Shown here piece by piece: positions 27,112 to 35,425 of a DNA stretch of 64,000 bases. Made by a program: the position numbers and the translations under genes. This DNA is from Romboutsia_C sp015668195 (GTDB lineage: Bacteria; Bacillota; Clostridia; Peptostreptococcales; Peptostreptococcaceae). Under the pieces are notes generated by a model. The model was given only the letters and a program-made list of their open reading frames with translations, was not told the origin of the DNA and searched no databases. The stretch covers positions 124,001 to 188,000 of the forward strand of contig NZ_JADPFC010000003.1 in NCBI RefSeq assembly GCF_015668195.1, read 5' to 3'. Numbering within the stretch: the stretch's first letter is position 1; the number at the start of each line of letters is the position of its first letter.

Positions 27112-27411
27112 TTATTTTTCAAAAATATGTTTTATAACTTCTATTGGCTCATGAAATAATAATCTAGGCCCTGAAAACCTCATGACTTCTTTAATCTTAG
27201 CCCTCATATCCTTTTTATAGCAATGTATAGGACATTTACTACAAAACTTCTTTTCTTCGCCAAATTTACAAAAATCCAACCTTTTATTAGCATATTCTAA
27301 AAGTTCACTACATTCATTACATAAGTATCCTTTTTCATGCCTATGCTTTTTATTGCAGTATATATTTATCATAAGATTAATAATATTTTTCTCTTTTTCT
27401 ATTCTAGTCAT
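27112..27411 (-). CDS. YgbA-type (nitrous oxide-stimulated promoter) protein
   Basis: 99 aa with a four-to-eight cysteine pattern: YCNKKHRHEKGYLCNECSEL, then DFCKFGEEKKFCSKCPIHCYKKDMR. This is the pattern of the YgbA family, whose Escherichia coli member is induced by NO through NsrR. The cysteines suggest a metal or Fe-S site. Ends RFSGPRLLFHEPIEVIKHIF as in the family. ATG follows AGGAGGAAAG. 54 bp downstream of the second ABC gene, but a hairpin stands between them, so partial read-through is likely. Confidence 0.85.
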   Translation of the reverse strand: MTRIEKEKNIINLMINIYCNKKHRHEKGYLCNECSELLEYANKRLDFCKFGEEKKFCSKCPIHCYKKDMRAKIKEVMRFSGPRLLFHEPIEVIKHIFEK

Positions 27412-27439
27412 AATCTTTCCTCCTAATTATCTATAATAT

Positions 27440-27462
27440 AAAAGGGCTAAAATAGCCCTTTT
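27440..27462 (-). terminator. hairpin between ABC pair and YgbA gene
   Basis: Perfect 10-bp stem (27440-27449 with 27453-27462) and AAA loop, followed on the minus strand by ATATTATAG rather than a strong T run. Probably a leaky terminator. Confidence 0.55.
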
Positions 27463-27465
27463 GTG

Positions 27466-29148
27466 TTAGTTGAATTTAAGTGTATTGTTTTTTACATAAA
27501 CCTTTTTATCACATATTGATGTACTAGATTTTCTATGTGATACCATTATTATTGTTTTATCATCTGATTCTTCTTTTATACTTTTTAATATTTGTGCCTC
27601 ATTAAGTGTATCTAAATTACTTGTAGGCTCATCAAGTATTAAAACTTGTGGATTATGTAAAAATGCCCTTGCTATACCTAATCTTTGCTTTTCACCTGAT
27701 GAAAGATTAGAACCTATTTCTCCAACATTAGTTTCATATCCATTAGGTAAAGTTTCTATAAACTCATGTACTGAAGCTTTTTTACAAGCACTTATTACCT
27801 CTTCAATAGTTGCATCTTTTTTACCTATTTTTAAGTTATTTATAATAGTATCATTGAATAAGAATGTTTCTTGACTTACTAATGATTGAGATTTTCTTAA
27901 TGCTTTAGTTGGAATAGTTTTTATATTCTTATTGTCTATTTCAATACTTCCATTTTCTACATCCCAGAATCTCATCATAAGTTTTAAAAGTGTACTCTTT
28001 CCGCAACCACTTTCTCCTATTATTGCAACCTTATCCCCTTTTCTAATGTTAAGATTGACATCTTTAAGTAATACTTCATCTCTATCTGCATACTTAAATT
28101 CTAAATTATTTATATTAGTATTATTCATTTCTAAATTACAATTTCCAGAAACTTCTTCAACAGCAGGTACTTCATCTAATATATCGAATAATCTTTGTGC
28201 ACAAGCAAATGTATGCATTAAGTTATTTGATAGGTTACTTAACGCTACAGTTGGTCCAAAAGAACTAGAAAGTAAAACTAAGGCAACTATTAATTGACCT
28301 AAATTTATAGTATCAGCTTTAAATAATTCAACACCTACGTAAAGAGTTATAAGTATTGCTATCATTATAGTTATATCAGTTAAAGCTCTTATTAAACCTT
28401 CATGACTTTTTATAACTTTCATTTTTTCATTTAATTTATCACTATTTTTATTTATTGAATTTAGTCTATTATCGCCTTGACCAAATAATAATATTTCTTT
28501 TATACCTCTTAATGAATCAAGTAAAAAACTATTAGCTTGCCCAAATTCATTTCTATAATCAAGTCCTGCTTCACTTCCTAATTTAGAAGATAAAACTGGT
28601 ATTATGTATCCTACTATTACATAAAAAACTAATCCTATAATCCCAAAGTATGGATTTATATTATATAAAAATAATGCTATTATTGATGATGTAATTATAG
28701 CTATAACTATAGGTGCTATTGTATGAGCATAAAATACTTCAAGTAATTCTATATCACTAGTTATAACTGATATTAAATTTCCTTTTTCTTTACTTTCAAG
28801 TTTAGCTGGTGCTAATTTTCTTAAAGCTTTATATACCTTGTCTCTTAGTATAGCAAGTATTTTAAATGCTATATAATGACCTGAGTATTGTTCTATATAT
28901 CTTAATATACCTCTAAGTACTGCACATACTATTATTATTTTTGCTGCATTTTTAAAAGTATAACCCATATCAAGACCTATAATATCTCCCATAGCAACTG
29001 CCCCAAATGTAGTTATTGCTATAGCCGATAAAAATCCTAATACACCAAAACTTATTGTTATCATCATTACAGGTACTAGTGGCTTTAGTATTTTTATAAG
29101 TCTAAGCATTATTTTACTACCTGACAATCTTTTTCTTTCATTATTCAC
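27466..29148 (-). CDS. CydC-like ABC exporter half (heterodimer partner 2)
   Basis: 560 aa, six-helix exporter domain (1-330) fused to an ATPase: Walker A IGESGCGKSTLL, signature LSSGEKQR, Walker B VLILDEPTSNLDT. Overlaps the upstream ABC gene by 8 bp and uses a GTG start preceded by GGGAGGTGG. The pair resembles CydDC-type and TAP-like heterodimers; substrate unknown. In CydDC the cargo is linked to cysteine, glutathione or heme, which would fit the heme/NO-like neighbours, but exporter-fold siderophore importers (IrtAB/YbtPQ) are an alternative if the upstream Fur-like site is real. Confidence 0.85.
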   Translation of the reverse strand: MNNERKRLSGSKIMLRLIKILKPLVPVMMITISFGVLGFLSAIAITTFGAVAMGDIIGLDMGYTFKNAAKIIIVCAVLRGILRYIEQYSGHYIAFKILAILRDKVYKALRKLAPAKLESKEKGNLISVITSDIELLEVFYAHTIAPIVIAIITSSIIALFLYNINPYFGIIGLVFYVIVGYIIPVLSSKLGSEAGLDYRNEFGQANSFLLDSLRGIKEILLFGQGDNRLNSINKNSDKLNEKMKVIKSHEGLIRALTDITIMIAILITLYVGVELFKADTINLGQLIVALVLLSSSFGPTVALSNLSNNLMHTFACAQRLFDILDEVPAVEEVSGNCNLEMNNTNINNLEFKYADRDEVLLKDVNLNIRKGDKVAIIGESGCGKSTLLKLMMRFWDVENGSIEIDNKNIKTIPTKALRKSQSLVSQETFLFNDTIINNLKIGKKDATIEEVISACKKASVHEFIETLPNGYETNVGEIGSNLSSGEKQRLGIARAFLHNPQVLILDEPTSNLDTLNEAQILKSIKEESDDKTIIMVSHRKSSTSICDKKVYVKNNTLKFN

Positions 29149-30910
29149 TTATAGCCACCTCCCTAATTATATCTTCTTTATATATATTTTCTAAGTTTTC
29201 TTGATTAGTATATAAATTCGCATATACTGAATTATTGTTCATTAACTTCTCATGACTTCCACTTTCAACTATACATCCTTTATCTAACACATATATCTTA
29301 TCCGCATTTTTTATGTTAGCTAATCTATGTGATATAACTACTACAGTTTTCTCTTTTGCTAAAGCATATATCGTTTCAAGTATTGAATCTTCACTTTCAA
29401 CGTCAATATTTGAAGTTGCTTCATCAAATATATAAACTTCCGGATTCGTAAGTATCATTCTAGCTAAAGCTAATCTTTGCTTTTGCCCTCCTGATAAGAA
29501 CGATCCATTTTCCCCAACTGGAGTTTGTAACTTTTTATCAAGTCCCATTACGAAATCATAAAGATTTGCTATTTTTAAAGCCATATATAATTCTTCTTCG
29601 GTTGCATCTTCTTTACCCATTCTTAAATTTGCCTCTATCGTAGAATTAAAGATATACGAGCTATGACTTATAAAACTTACCTTTTTTCTTAATTCATTAA
29701 ATGGTATATCATTTAAGTTTACTTCATTTAATAGAATTTCACCTTTATCAACTTTATTTAACTTTAAAAGTAAATTAGTTATTGTACTTTTTCCACAACC
29801 ACTTTCTCCAACTAAAGCAACCATTGATTTATTTTCTATATCTATATTTACATTATGTAAGACTTTTCTTTCTTTATCATAACTAAAATCAACATTTTTT
29901 ATTGATATGGAAATATCTTTTAATTTTGCTTTATTCTTATCTGATAACTCTTTTTCTTTTTCAACCTTAGCATCAAGTAAATCAAATATCTTATCAGCAG
30001 CAGCTAATCCATTCATAGCAACATGGAAAAATGACCCAAGAAGTCTCATCGGAATAAAGAACTCTGATGATAATAATATTATTACTACTGTAGATCCTAT
30101 GGTAATATTCCCTTTATAAAATTCATTAACAGCTATTAATATACCTATGGCAGACCCACCAAATGCTATTAAGTCCATTATTGTTATAGAATTTAATTGC
30201 ATTGATAAAACTTTCATTGTTATATTTCTAAAAGTTTCTGCTTCTTTATTCATTTCATCATTTTTTTCTTTATCTAAATCAAATATCTTTAAAGTGGTAA
30301 GACCTTGAAGATTTTCTAGGAATGAATCTCCTAAATTAGTATATATGCCCCAATATTTACTTAAAAGTTTTTTAGCAAATTTCATAACTGATGCTATTGA
30401 TATTGGTATCAATGGAACACATATTAAAAGTACTATTCCTGCCTTAAAGCTTATAGGTGCTATAACAGCAAATAATGTAAGTGGTGCTAATAAACTATAA
30501 AATAATTGAGGTAAGTATCTACCAAAATAAATTTCAAGTGCCTCAACTCCATCTACTGCTATTTGAACAGTTGATGATGTTGATATTGTGTCATTATAAT
30601 TTACACCTAATTTTAATAATTTTTTATAAATACTTTCTCTTATTGATGCCCTTACCTTTGCTGAAGAATTATAAGAAAATATTCCTGACATATAATTGCA
30701 TATAAATCTTATTAATATTAATGAACCTAAATAAACCACATAAGCTACCATATTAAAATTCAAATCATTATTATATAATTTGTCTATTATATTTCCAACA
30801 AATAAAACTATTCCTATATTACAAATTATTGATATCCAGTTCATTAAAACTGTAAAATATACATATTTTTTAGATTCTTTGCTAAGCGAAAGTAATCTTT
30901 TATTTACCAT
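29141..30910 (-). CDS. CydD-like ABC exporter half (heterodimer partner 1)
   Basis: 589 aa. Membrane domain with the CydD-like segment YFGRYLPQLFYSLLAPLTLF (about 130-150). ATPase with GESGCGKSTITNLL, LSGGQKQRLALAR and IFDEATSNIDVES. Starts at an ATG after AAAGGAGGG, 18 bp downstream of the four-helix protein, and runs into the next ABC gene. In both halves the Walker B is followed by the catalytic Glu (DEA and DEP), so neither site is obviously dead. Confidence 0.87.
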   Translation of the reverse strand: MVNKRLLSLSKESKKYVYFTVLMNWISIICNIGIVLFVGNIIDKLYNNDLNFNMVAYVVYLGSLILIRFICNYMSGIFSYNSSAKVRASIRESIYKKLLKLGVNYNDTISTSSTVQIAVDGVEALEIYFGRYLPQLFYSLLAPLTLFAVIAPISFKAGIVLLICVPLIPISIASVMKFAKKLLSKYWGIYTNLGDSFLENLQGLTTLKIFDLDKEKNDEMNKEAETFRNITMKVLSMQLNSITIMDLIAFGGSAIGILIAVNEFYKGNITIGSTVVIILLSSEFFIPMRLLGSFFHVAMNGLAAADKIFDLLDAKVEKEKELSDKNKAKLKDISISIKNVDFSYDKERKVLHNVNIDIENKSMVALVGESGCGKSTITNLLLKLNKVDKGEILLNEVNLNDIPFNELRKKVSFISHSSYIFNSTIEANLRMGKEDATEEELYMALKIANLYDFVMGLDKKLQTPVGENGSFLSGGQKQRLALARMILTNPEVYIFDEATSNIDVESEDSILETIYALAKEKTVVVISHRLANIKNADKIYVLDKGCIVESGSHEKLMNNNSVYANLYTNQENLENIYKEDIIREVAISE

Positions 30911-30928
30911 AATATTCCCTCCTTTATA

Positions 30929-31243
30929 TTAGTTGATTATATGATATGCAAGTGCAACTGCAAATCCTATAACTGATACTAGATGTAACCATTTATATTT
31001 TTTTCTGACTTTATTAGTCCCAGATAATATTATTAATAAACTAGCTATACCTACTGGTAATATTGTAACTTCCTTATCCTTAATATAATCTGTTATTGAA
31101 TATACAATCATTGCTAATGATCCTAAACTTCCAGTTAAAATATGTAACTTTAGACTTAGTTTATTATTTATAAATTTTAAATACTTAAAAAAATATGTTA
31201 TTATAGCTAATAAAAATAACATTGATCCTAATCTATGTAACAT
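30929..31243 (-). CDS. small four-helix membrane protein with conserved-looking histidines
   Basis: 104 aa, four predicted helices. Histidines occur at the edges of helices: MLHRLG, LKLHILTG, KWLHLVSV and AYHIIN. That distribution recalls small heme-binding membrane proteins of the b561 or ferric-reductase kind, but no family signature is certain. Between the DUF454 gene (26 bp) and the ABC genes (18 bp), in one operon. I do not recognise the family; heme binding is only a hypothesis. Confidence 0.7.
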   Translation of the reverse strand: MLHRLGSMLFLLAIITYFFKYLKFINNKLSLKLHILTGSLGSLAMIVYSITDYIKDKEVTILPVGIASLLIILSGTNKVRKKYKWLHLVSVIGFAVALAYHIIN

Positions 31244-31269
31244 TCATATTTTCCTTTCTGCTTTTATCT

Positions 31270-31668
31270 TTATTGAGAATTTACTTTTAAATCATCTTGT
31301 TTTATTGTTTTTATTTTAAACATAAAGTAATAATATTTAAAACACGCTAAAGCTATTAAAAATAACCTGATATGTAAACTATCTAATATTATAATTGGAA
31401 ATGCTAGCATTATATCTGCGAATAATAATATACCTATCTTTTGTTTCATAGTCATAGCTCTTTCATTTACAAAGCTTTCTAAATGTTTTTTGTAAATTTT
31501 TGTTGATTTAAGCCATCTATCAAACTTTTCAGAGCCCCTAACAAAACAATATGACGCTAATAATAAAAATGGAGTAGTCGGAAGTATTGGAAGTGCAACG
31601 CCTATCGCGCCTAACACAAATGATATTAATCCTACTGTTACATATATAAACTTTTTAATTTTACTCAC
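31270..31668 (-). CDS. DUF454 (YbaN) family membrane protein
   Basis: 132 aa. The opening IKKFIYVTVGLISFVLGAIG then VALPILPTTPFLLLASYCFVRGSEKFDRWL (about 24-53) is the YbaN/DUF454 signature, with two further helices near 85-120. Function unknown; it is often found near heme or iron genes. GTG start with GGGGG upstream. First gene of the five-gene unit and preceded by the Fur-like site. Confidence 0.88.
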   Translation of the reverse strand: MSKIKKFIYVTVGLISFVLGAIGVALPILPTTPFLLLASYCFVRGSEKFDRWLKSTKIYKKHLESFVNERAMTMKQKIGILLFADIMLAFPIIILDSLHIRLFLIALACFKYYYFMFKIKTIKQDDLKVNSQ

Positions 31669-31709
31669 TAACTTTTCCCCCTAATTTAATTTACTACAAC
31701 AATTCTATC

Positions 31710-31728
31710 ATTATTAATAATCAATATC
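31710..31728 (-). promoter_or_regulatory. candidate Fur box
   Basis: The minus strand reads GATATTGATTATTAATAAT, matching 13 of 19 positions of the Fur consensus, and overlaps further GAT/ATT hexamers. It lies 42 bp before the DUF454 start. In AT-rich DNA such matches can arise by chance, so this is tentative. Confidence 0.45.
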
Positions 31729-31804
31729 AATAACATTTTAAAATCAAATAAAAATAATTATTAAATATTTTTTGAGAACTTATATAAAATCCATAATAAA
31801 AAAT

Positions 31805-31913
31805 TCGCTTCGCTCAAGCCACTGCGTGGGCGCTACACTTCATGTCGCTCAAGTAGTTCGCCCACACGTGGCTCAAACGACTTCGTCCGTTGCTTGAGCG
31901 ACGTGTCGGCGAA
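31805..31913. repeat. GC-rich palindromic element (unknown class)
   Basis: A ~110-bp island well over 50% G+C in surroundings near 20%. Arms: TCGCTCAAGC (31810-31819) pairs perfectly with GCTTGAGCGA (31892-31901). GCCACTGCGTGGGCG (31818-31832) pairs with CGCCCACACGTGGC (31859-31872). An inner CTAC/GTAG helix and a GAC-TTC-GTC hairpin (31879-31887) complete a branched fold. CGCTCAAG also occurs a third time (31846-31853). No reading frame or T run. The rest of 31740-32010 is unremarkable. Confidence 0.6.
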
Positions 31914-32014
31914 GCACTTCAAAATGCCTTTTTTACGCTCTACAAACTAATTGGTATTACTTAACTTCAATAATTATCTACAGTTTTTAAAGTATCATGA
32001 TTTCCTTAAGCGTA

Positions 32015-32048
32015 AAAAAGCCTTATAACAGATGTTATAAGGCTTTTT
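32015..32048. terminator. bidirectional terminator after MATE gene
   Basis: Perfect 15-bp stem (32015-32029 with 32034-32048), AGAT loop, five A and five T at the ends. Stops the marR-MATE transcript 32 bp after its stop codon. Confidence 0.9.
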
Positions 32049-32079
32049 AGATAGATTTAGATTATTAAAATTAAAGATT

Positions 32080-33459
32080 TTACTGTTCTTGTACTTGATA
32101 AGTTATATCTATTGGTGTCTCTTCTTTTGATAATTTCTTTGATAAAATTATAAAGTAAATTACACATAATATAATTTGCACAAATGTAGACATTGGTGTT
32201 GCAAGACCTACTTTAAATAATGATACTGGTAGTATTTTACTCATAATATATGATACTGGTATTCTTACTCCAAAGGCACCTATTATTCCTTGTATCATTA
32301 CAAAAGTTGTTTTTCCACATCCATTAAAATAACCTACCATACAGAACATAATTGCAGTTAAAAGACAGTCTATTCCGTATGCTTTCATGTATTCCCAAGA
32401 TGCTAAAACTACATCTTTATCCTTAGAGAACATTCCTGCAAGTAAGTTTCCATGGAAGAAGGTAATATAAAACATTACAACCCCACAACATAAAGAGGCT
32501 GAAATGGCATAAATAAGAACCTTTCTTGCTCTATAGTATTTTTTAGCTCCATAGTTTTGTGCAACAAACGCAGATACAGCTTGAGAAAAAGATGATGGTA
32601 TAAGCATTATAAATCCAACAAGTTTTTCTGCAACACCAATTCCTGCTGATGGAATTATCCCCATTGAATTACCTATAATCATAATTACAAGGAAAGATAA
32701 ATGTACAAGTCCATCTTGTAAAGCTATTGGAGTACCGTATTTAATTATCCTTGATGTTAAACCTTTGTGAAACTTTATACTTTGTCTAGAAAATTCAAAA
32801 GGAAGTCCACGCTTTTTTATAATTATTATAGATAGTATAACACTAATCGCCTGAGCCATTATAGTAGCTAGCGCTGCCCCCATAGCAGCCATTTTAAATA
32901 TTCCAACAAATATTAAATCTCCTATAATATTTGTAACGCATGCAATTCCTACTGTAATAAGGGGAGTCTTTGAATCTCCTAATCCTCTAAATACTCCTCC
33001 TATAATATTATAAGCAACTATAAAAACAGAACCTGAAGCACAAACTTTTATATATATTACCGTGCTATCAAAAGCCTCTTTTGGAGCATGCATAAAAGTT
33101 GAAATAGGTGAAGCAAAGCTAACAATTAAAATAGTAATAACTATAGCTATAATAGCAAATATTGAAATACCACTCCCCACAACATTTCCAGCTTCCTTTG
33201 ACTTTCCCTCTCCAAGTTTTTGACCTATTAATATGGTAAGGCCCATAGTTAATCCTGTAATTATTACAGTTATAGTCATCATTACTTGACTACCCGTTGA
33301 AACGGCAGACACATCTGCTGCATGGCCAAATTGCCCTACTATAAGTAAATCAACTGCTCCATACATTGTTTGTAAAAATAATGCAAGTAATATGGGTATT
33401 GCAAATTTTAATAAAGGGGAGAATATCTTCCCTTCTGTAAAGTTAGATACTTTTGACAT
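32080..33459 (-). CDS. MATE-family multidrug efflux protein
   Basis: 459 aa, twelve helices in two homologous halves. The N-terminal PLLKFAIPILLALFLQTMYGAVDLLIVGQFG and the half-two ISASLCCGVVMFYITFFHGN pattern are typical of MepA-like MATE proteins that extrude cationic drugs in exchange for Na+ or H+. Preceded by a MarR gene in the same direction (80-bp gap) and by its own copy of the operator, so it is probably derepressed by the same ligand. Confidence 0.9.
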   Translation of the reverse strand: MSKVSNFTEGKIFSPLLKFAIPILLALFLQTMYGAVDLLIVGQFGHAADVSAVSTGSQVMMTITVIITGLTMGLTILIGQKLGEGKSKEAGNVVGSGISIFAIIAIVITILIVSFASPISTFMHAPKEAFDSTVIYIKVCASGSVFIVAYNIIGGVFRGLGDSKTPLITVGIACVTNIIGDLIFVGIFKMAAMGAALATIMAQAISVILSIIIIKKRGLPFEFSRQSIKFHKGLTSRIIKYGTPIALQDGLVHLSFLVIMIIGNSMGIIPSAGIGVAEKLVGFIMLIPSSFSQAVSAFVAQNYGAKKYYRARKVLIYAISASLCCGVVMFYITFFHGNLLAGMFSKDKDVVLASWEYMKAYGIDCLLTAIMFCMVGYFNGCGKTTFVMIQGIIGAFGVRIPVSYIMSKILPVSLFKVGLATPMSTFVQIILCVIYFIILSKKLSKEETPIDITYQVQEQ

Positions 33460-33484
33460 ATATCATCCTCCTATTTTTATTTAT

Positions 33485-33498
33485 GTTTTGTGCAAAAC
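33485..33498. promoter_or_regulatory. MarR-type operator 2 (before MATE gene)
   Basis: GTTTTG-TG-CAAAAC, an inverted repeat one base different from the palindrome upstream of marR. It is 25 bp before the MATE ATG, between the two genes. Confidence 0.7.
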
Positions 33499-33539
33499 AA
33501 TATTTATATAAATATAACCGTTATTAAAATTCTAAACGG

Positions 33540-33983
33540 TTATTCTAGACTATTTCTTATTTTATCAAGTACATTTTGAAATACTTTTATTTCTTCTGGC
33601 GTTATATTTTCTGATAACTTATTCTCGATTGAATCGATTGCAGTAGAAATTTTTTCATAAAGTTTTATAGATTTTTGAGTTAAAATTATTTTTTTTAGAC
33701 GTGCATCCTCTGTAACAGGTACTCTTTCTATTAAATCACTCTTTTCCATATTGTTCAGCATTAAACTAATAGATGAGCGTTTTAAATCAAATTCTCTTTC
33801 TAAATCTTTTTGGAATATTTCTTTATCTTTACCTTCATTAGAAATAAAATCTATTACATAAGCTTGTGATACAGTTAAATTATCATCAATTGCGCTAATT
33901 ACAGAAGCATCCATCTTCCTTGAAATTATATGGTGGATTTTACTAATATCAAGGCCTAGTTTAAGCTTATTTTTATTTTTCAT
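33540..33983 (-). CDS. MarR-family transcriptional regulator
   Basis: 147 aa from MKNKNKLKLGLDISK. Winged helix: VSQAYVIDFISNEGKDKEIFQKDLEREFDLKRSSISLMLNNMEKSDLIER, followed by the wing VTEDARLKKIILT. ATG at 33983 follows GGAGGTG; the upstream ATG is part of that site. Two near-identical 14-bp palindromes, one before each gene of the operon, are its likely operators, giving autorepression and control of the efflux pump. Confidence 0.92.
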   Translation of the reverse strand: MKNKNKLKLGLDISKIHHIISRKMDASVISAIDDNLTVSQAYVIDFISNEGKDKEIFQKDLEREFDLKRSSISLMLNNMEKSDLIERVPVTEDARLKKIILTQKSIKLYEKISTAIDSIENKLSENITPEEIKVFQNVLDKIRNSLE

Positions 33984-34006
33984 GGAAACACCTCCATACA
34001 AAATTT

Positions 34007-34020
34007 GTTTTGTACAAAAC
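34007..34020. promoter_or_regulatory. MarR-type operator 1 (before marR)
   Basis: Perfect palindrome GTTTTGTACAAAAC starting 24 bp upstream of the marR ATG. Confidence 0.72.
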
Positions 34021-34088
34021 TATAGTAACTATTCTCGCTACTTATGTCAATAAAAACCTTTACTTTTATATTAATAATAAAATTTTAA

Positions 34089-34118
34089 AAATTACCACAC
34101 AGATTAATGTGGTAATTT
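34089..34118 (-). terminator. terminator of deformylase gene
   Basis: 11-bp stem (34089-34099 with 34108-34118), loop of 8, followed by T-rich sequence on the minus strand. Confidence 0.8.
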
Positions 34119-34192
34119 CAATACTTTAAAGATTATATCCTTCTGTAATTGTTGGATACGAATTGATGAAATAATACCCACAATATTATCTA

Positions 34193-34603
34193 TTAGATTA
34201 TTATCCCTTCGAAATGATCTACTTCATGCTGAATAATCTGTGCAGTAAATCCTGTAAATATTTGTTTATGCTTTTTAAAATTTACATCTAGATATTCTAC
34301 TTCTATTGTTTCATATCTTGTTGTTTTTCTAAAACCATCTAAAGATAAACAACTTTCTTCAGCTTCATAAGGTTTCTCTTTTTTTATTATAACTGGATTT
34401 ACCATAGGAACTATAATATTGCCTACAGTAAATACCAATATACGTTTTTTTACTCCTATCATATTAGCTGCCATGCCTACACAATGATCTAAATTTGCCC
34501 TTAATGTATCAATTAAATCATTAATAACTTCTACATCCTCTTTCGTTGCAAGTTCTGATTTTTGCTTTAAAAATGATATATCCTTTACAACTGTTCTTAT
34601 CAT
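34193..34603 (-). CDS. def: peptide deformylase (variant motif I)
   Basis: 136 aa. Removes the formyl group from new proteins. Metal-binding EESCLS (Cys ligand) and QHEVDHFEGI (HExxH) are intact. Motif I, normally GxGxAAxQ, reads CVGMAANMIG: the expected Gln position holds Met, and Asn comes before it. This variant form is seen in clostridial second-copy deformylases, so activity or specificity may differ. Monocistronic. Confidence 0.85.
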   Translation of the reverse strand: MIRTVVKDISFLKQKSELATKEDVEVINDLIDTLRANLDHCVGMAANMIGVKKRILVFTVGNIIVPMVNPVIIKKEKPYEAEESCLSLDGFRKTTRYETIEVEYLDVNFKKHKQIFTGFTAQIIQHEVDHFEGIII

Positions 34604-34804
34604 TCTTGTTCCAACCTTTCTAATTTCTTTACTTAATTAATATCAGTTTATATTCTATACTTTTAAATTATACTCTAATAACTTCCAAATTTATCATTTT
34701 TAATTTATTTTCACTACTTAATATGTAACATATTTTCATTGTTGAGTTGTTTTTTATTAATCAATATCTTTGACTATGTCATTGTAGACTACATTTATAT
34801 TATT

Positions 34805-34945
34805 TTACTTTAATAGTTCATCTAGGTTACCCCATATTTTTCGAGGTTTATTCTTTGAGTCTAGATATGTAAATTCTATATAACAGTTTTTGCTATTTAC
34901 TTGTCTTATTGTATTTTTTATCTTATATGTTTTTTGTTTATGCAT
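34805..34945 (-). CDS. 46-aa hypothetical protein
   Basis: ATG at 34945 is preceded by AGGGGGATATCT, a good ribosome site. The protein is MHKQKTYKIKNTIRQ, then VNSKNCYIEFTYLDSKNK, then PRKIWGNLDELLK: basic, no membrane segment. No family recognised. It is adjacent to the HTH-like remnant at 35005, so both may be left from a small mobile or phage-type gene set. No other gene is seen in 34604-34804. Confidence 0.5.
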   Translation of the reverse strand: MHKQKTYKIKNTIRQVNSKNCYIEFTYLDSKNKPRKIWGNLDELLK

Positions 34946-35004
34946 AGATATCCCCCTCTAGTAGATTTAAATTCTTATGTCTTTTATATCTATTTCTAGT
35001 GCAT

Positions 35005-35148
35005 TTAGTTTTTATATATGGTTTCTGATCTTGCTATTCCGATTTGATTCATTACTCTTGATAATGTTGATTTTGCTAGTTTGGTTATTGAGTATCCTTT
35101 TGTTAGCATTTTTAGCTGTATTATCTCTGTGTTTATTTTGTATTTCAT
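35005..35148 (-). CDS. 47-aa HTH-like small protein, possibly a remnant
   Basis: From ATG 35148 (GAGGA just upstream) the protein contains QLKMLTKGYSITKLAK then STLSRVMNQIGIARSE. This resembles an XRE helix-turn-helix (KGYSITKLAKxxxxSxSTLSRVMNQ) that has lost several residues at the turn. With an intact turn it would be a DNA-binding protein; as read it is probably non-functional. See the similar remnant at 2620-2718. Confidence 0.4.
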   Translation of the reverse strand: MKYKINTEIIQLKMLTKGYSITKLAKSTLSRVMNQIGIARSETIYKN

Positions 35149-35247
35149 CATTTCCTCATATTTTGTTTCGTTTTGTTTTTTAAGATAATGGCAGCACTTA
35201 AAGTGCACATATCTAATATAAATAAGTGTATAAAATATGTTATATAA

Positions 35248-35285
35248 AAAGGCACCTTTACTTTATTGAAAGTAAAGATGCCTTT
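35248..35285. terminator. intrinsic terminator
   Basis: AAAGGCACCTTTACTTT (from 35248) pairs with AAAGTAAAGATGCCTTT (to 35285) with one internal mismatch. A/T runs are on both sides. Confidence 0.75.
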
Positions 35286-35425
35286 GATAATTTTTCCTAG
35301 ATTATGATTATTTTATTAGTTTCTCACTATTTTTATTTATAAAATAATATAGTTAAATAAAAAATATTTATAAAGTTTATCAATGTGCTTTATAGAATTA
35401 TAATTTACCCTCTTATTAGATTAAT

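Noticed and set aside
31805..31913. rRNA or tRNA fragment in the GC-rich island
   Set aside because: No recognisable rRNA/tRNA motif; the sequence is explained by nested inverted repeats.
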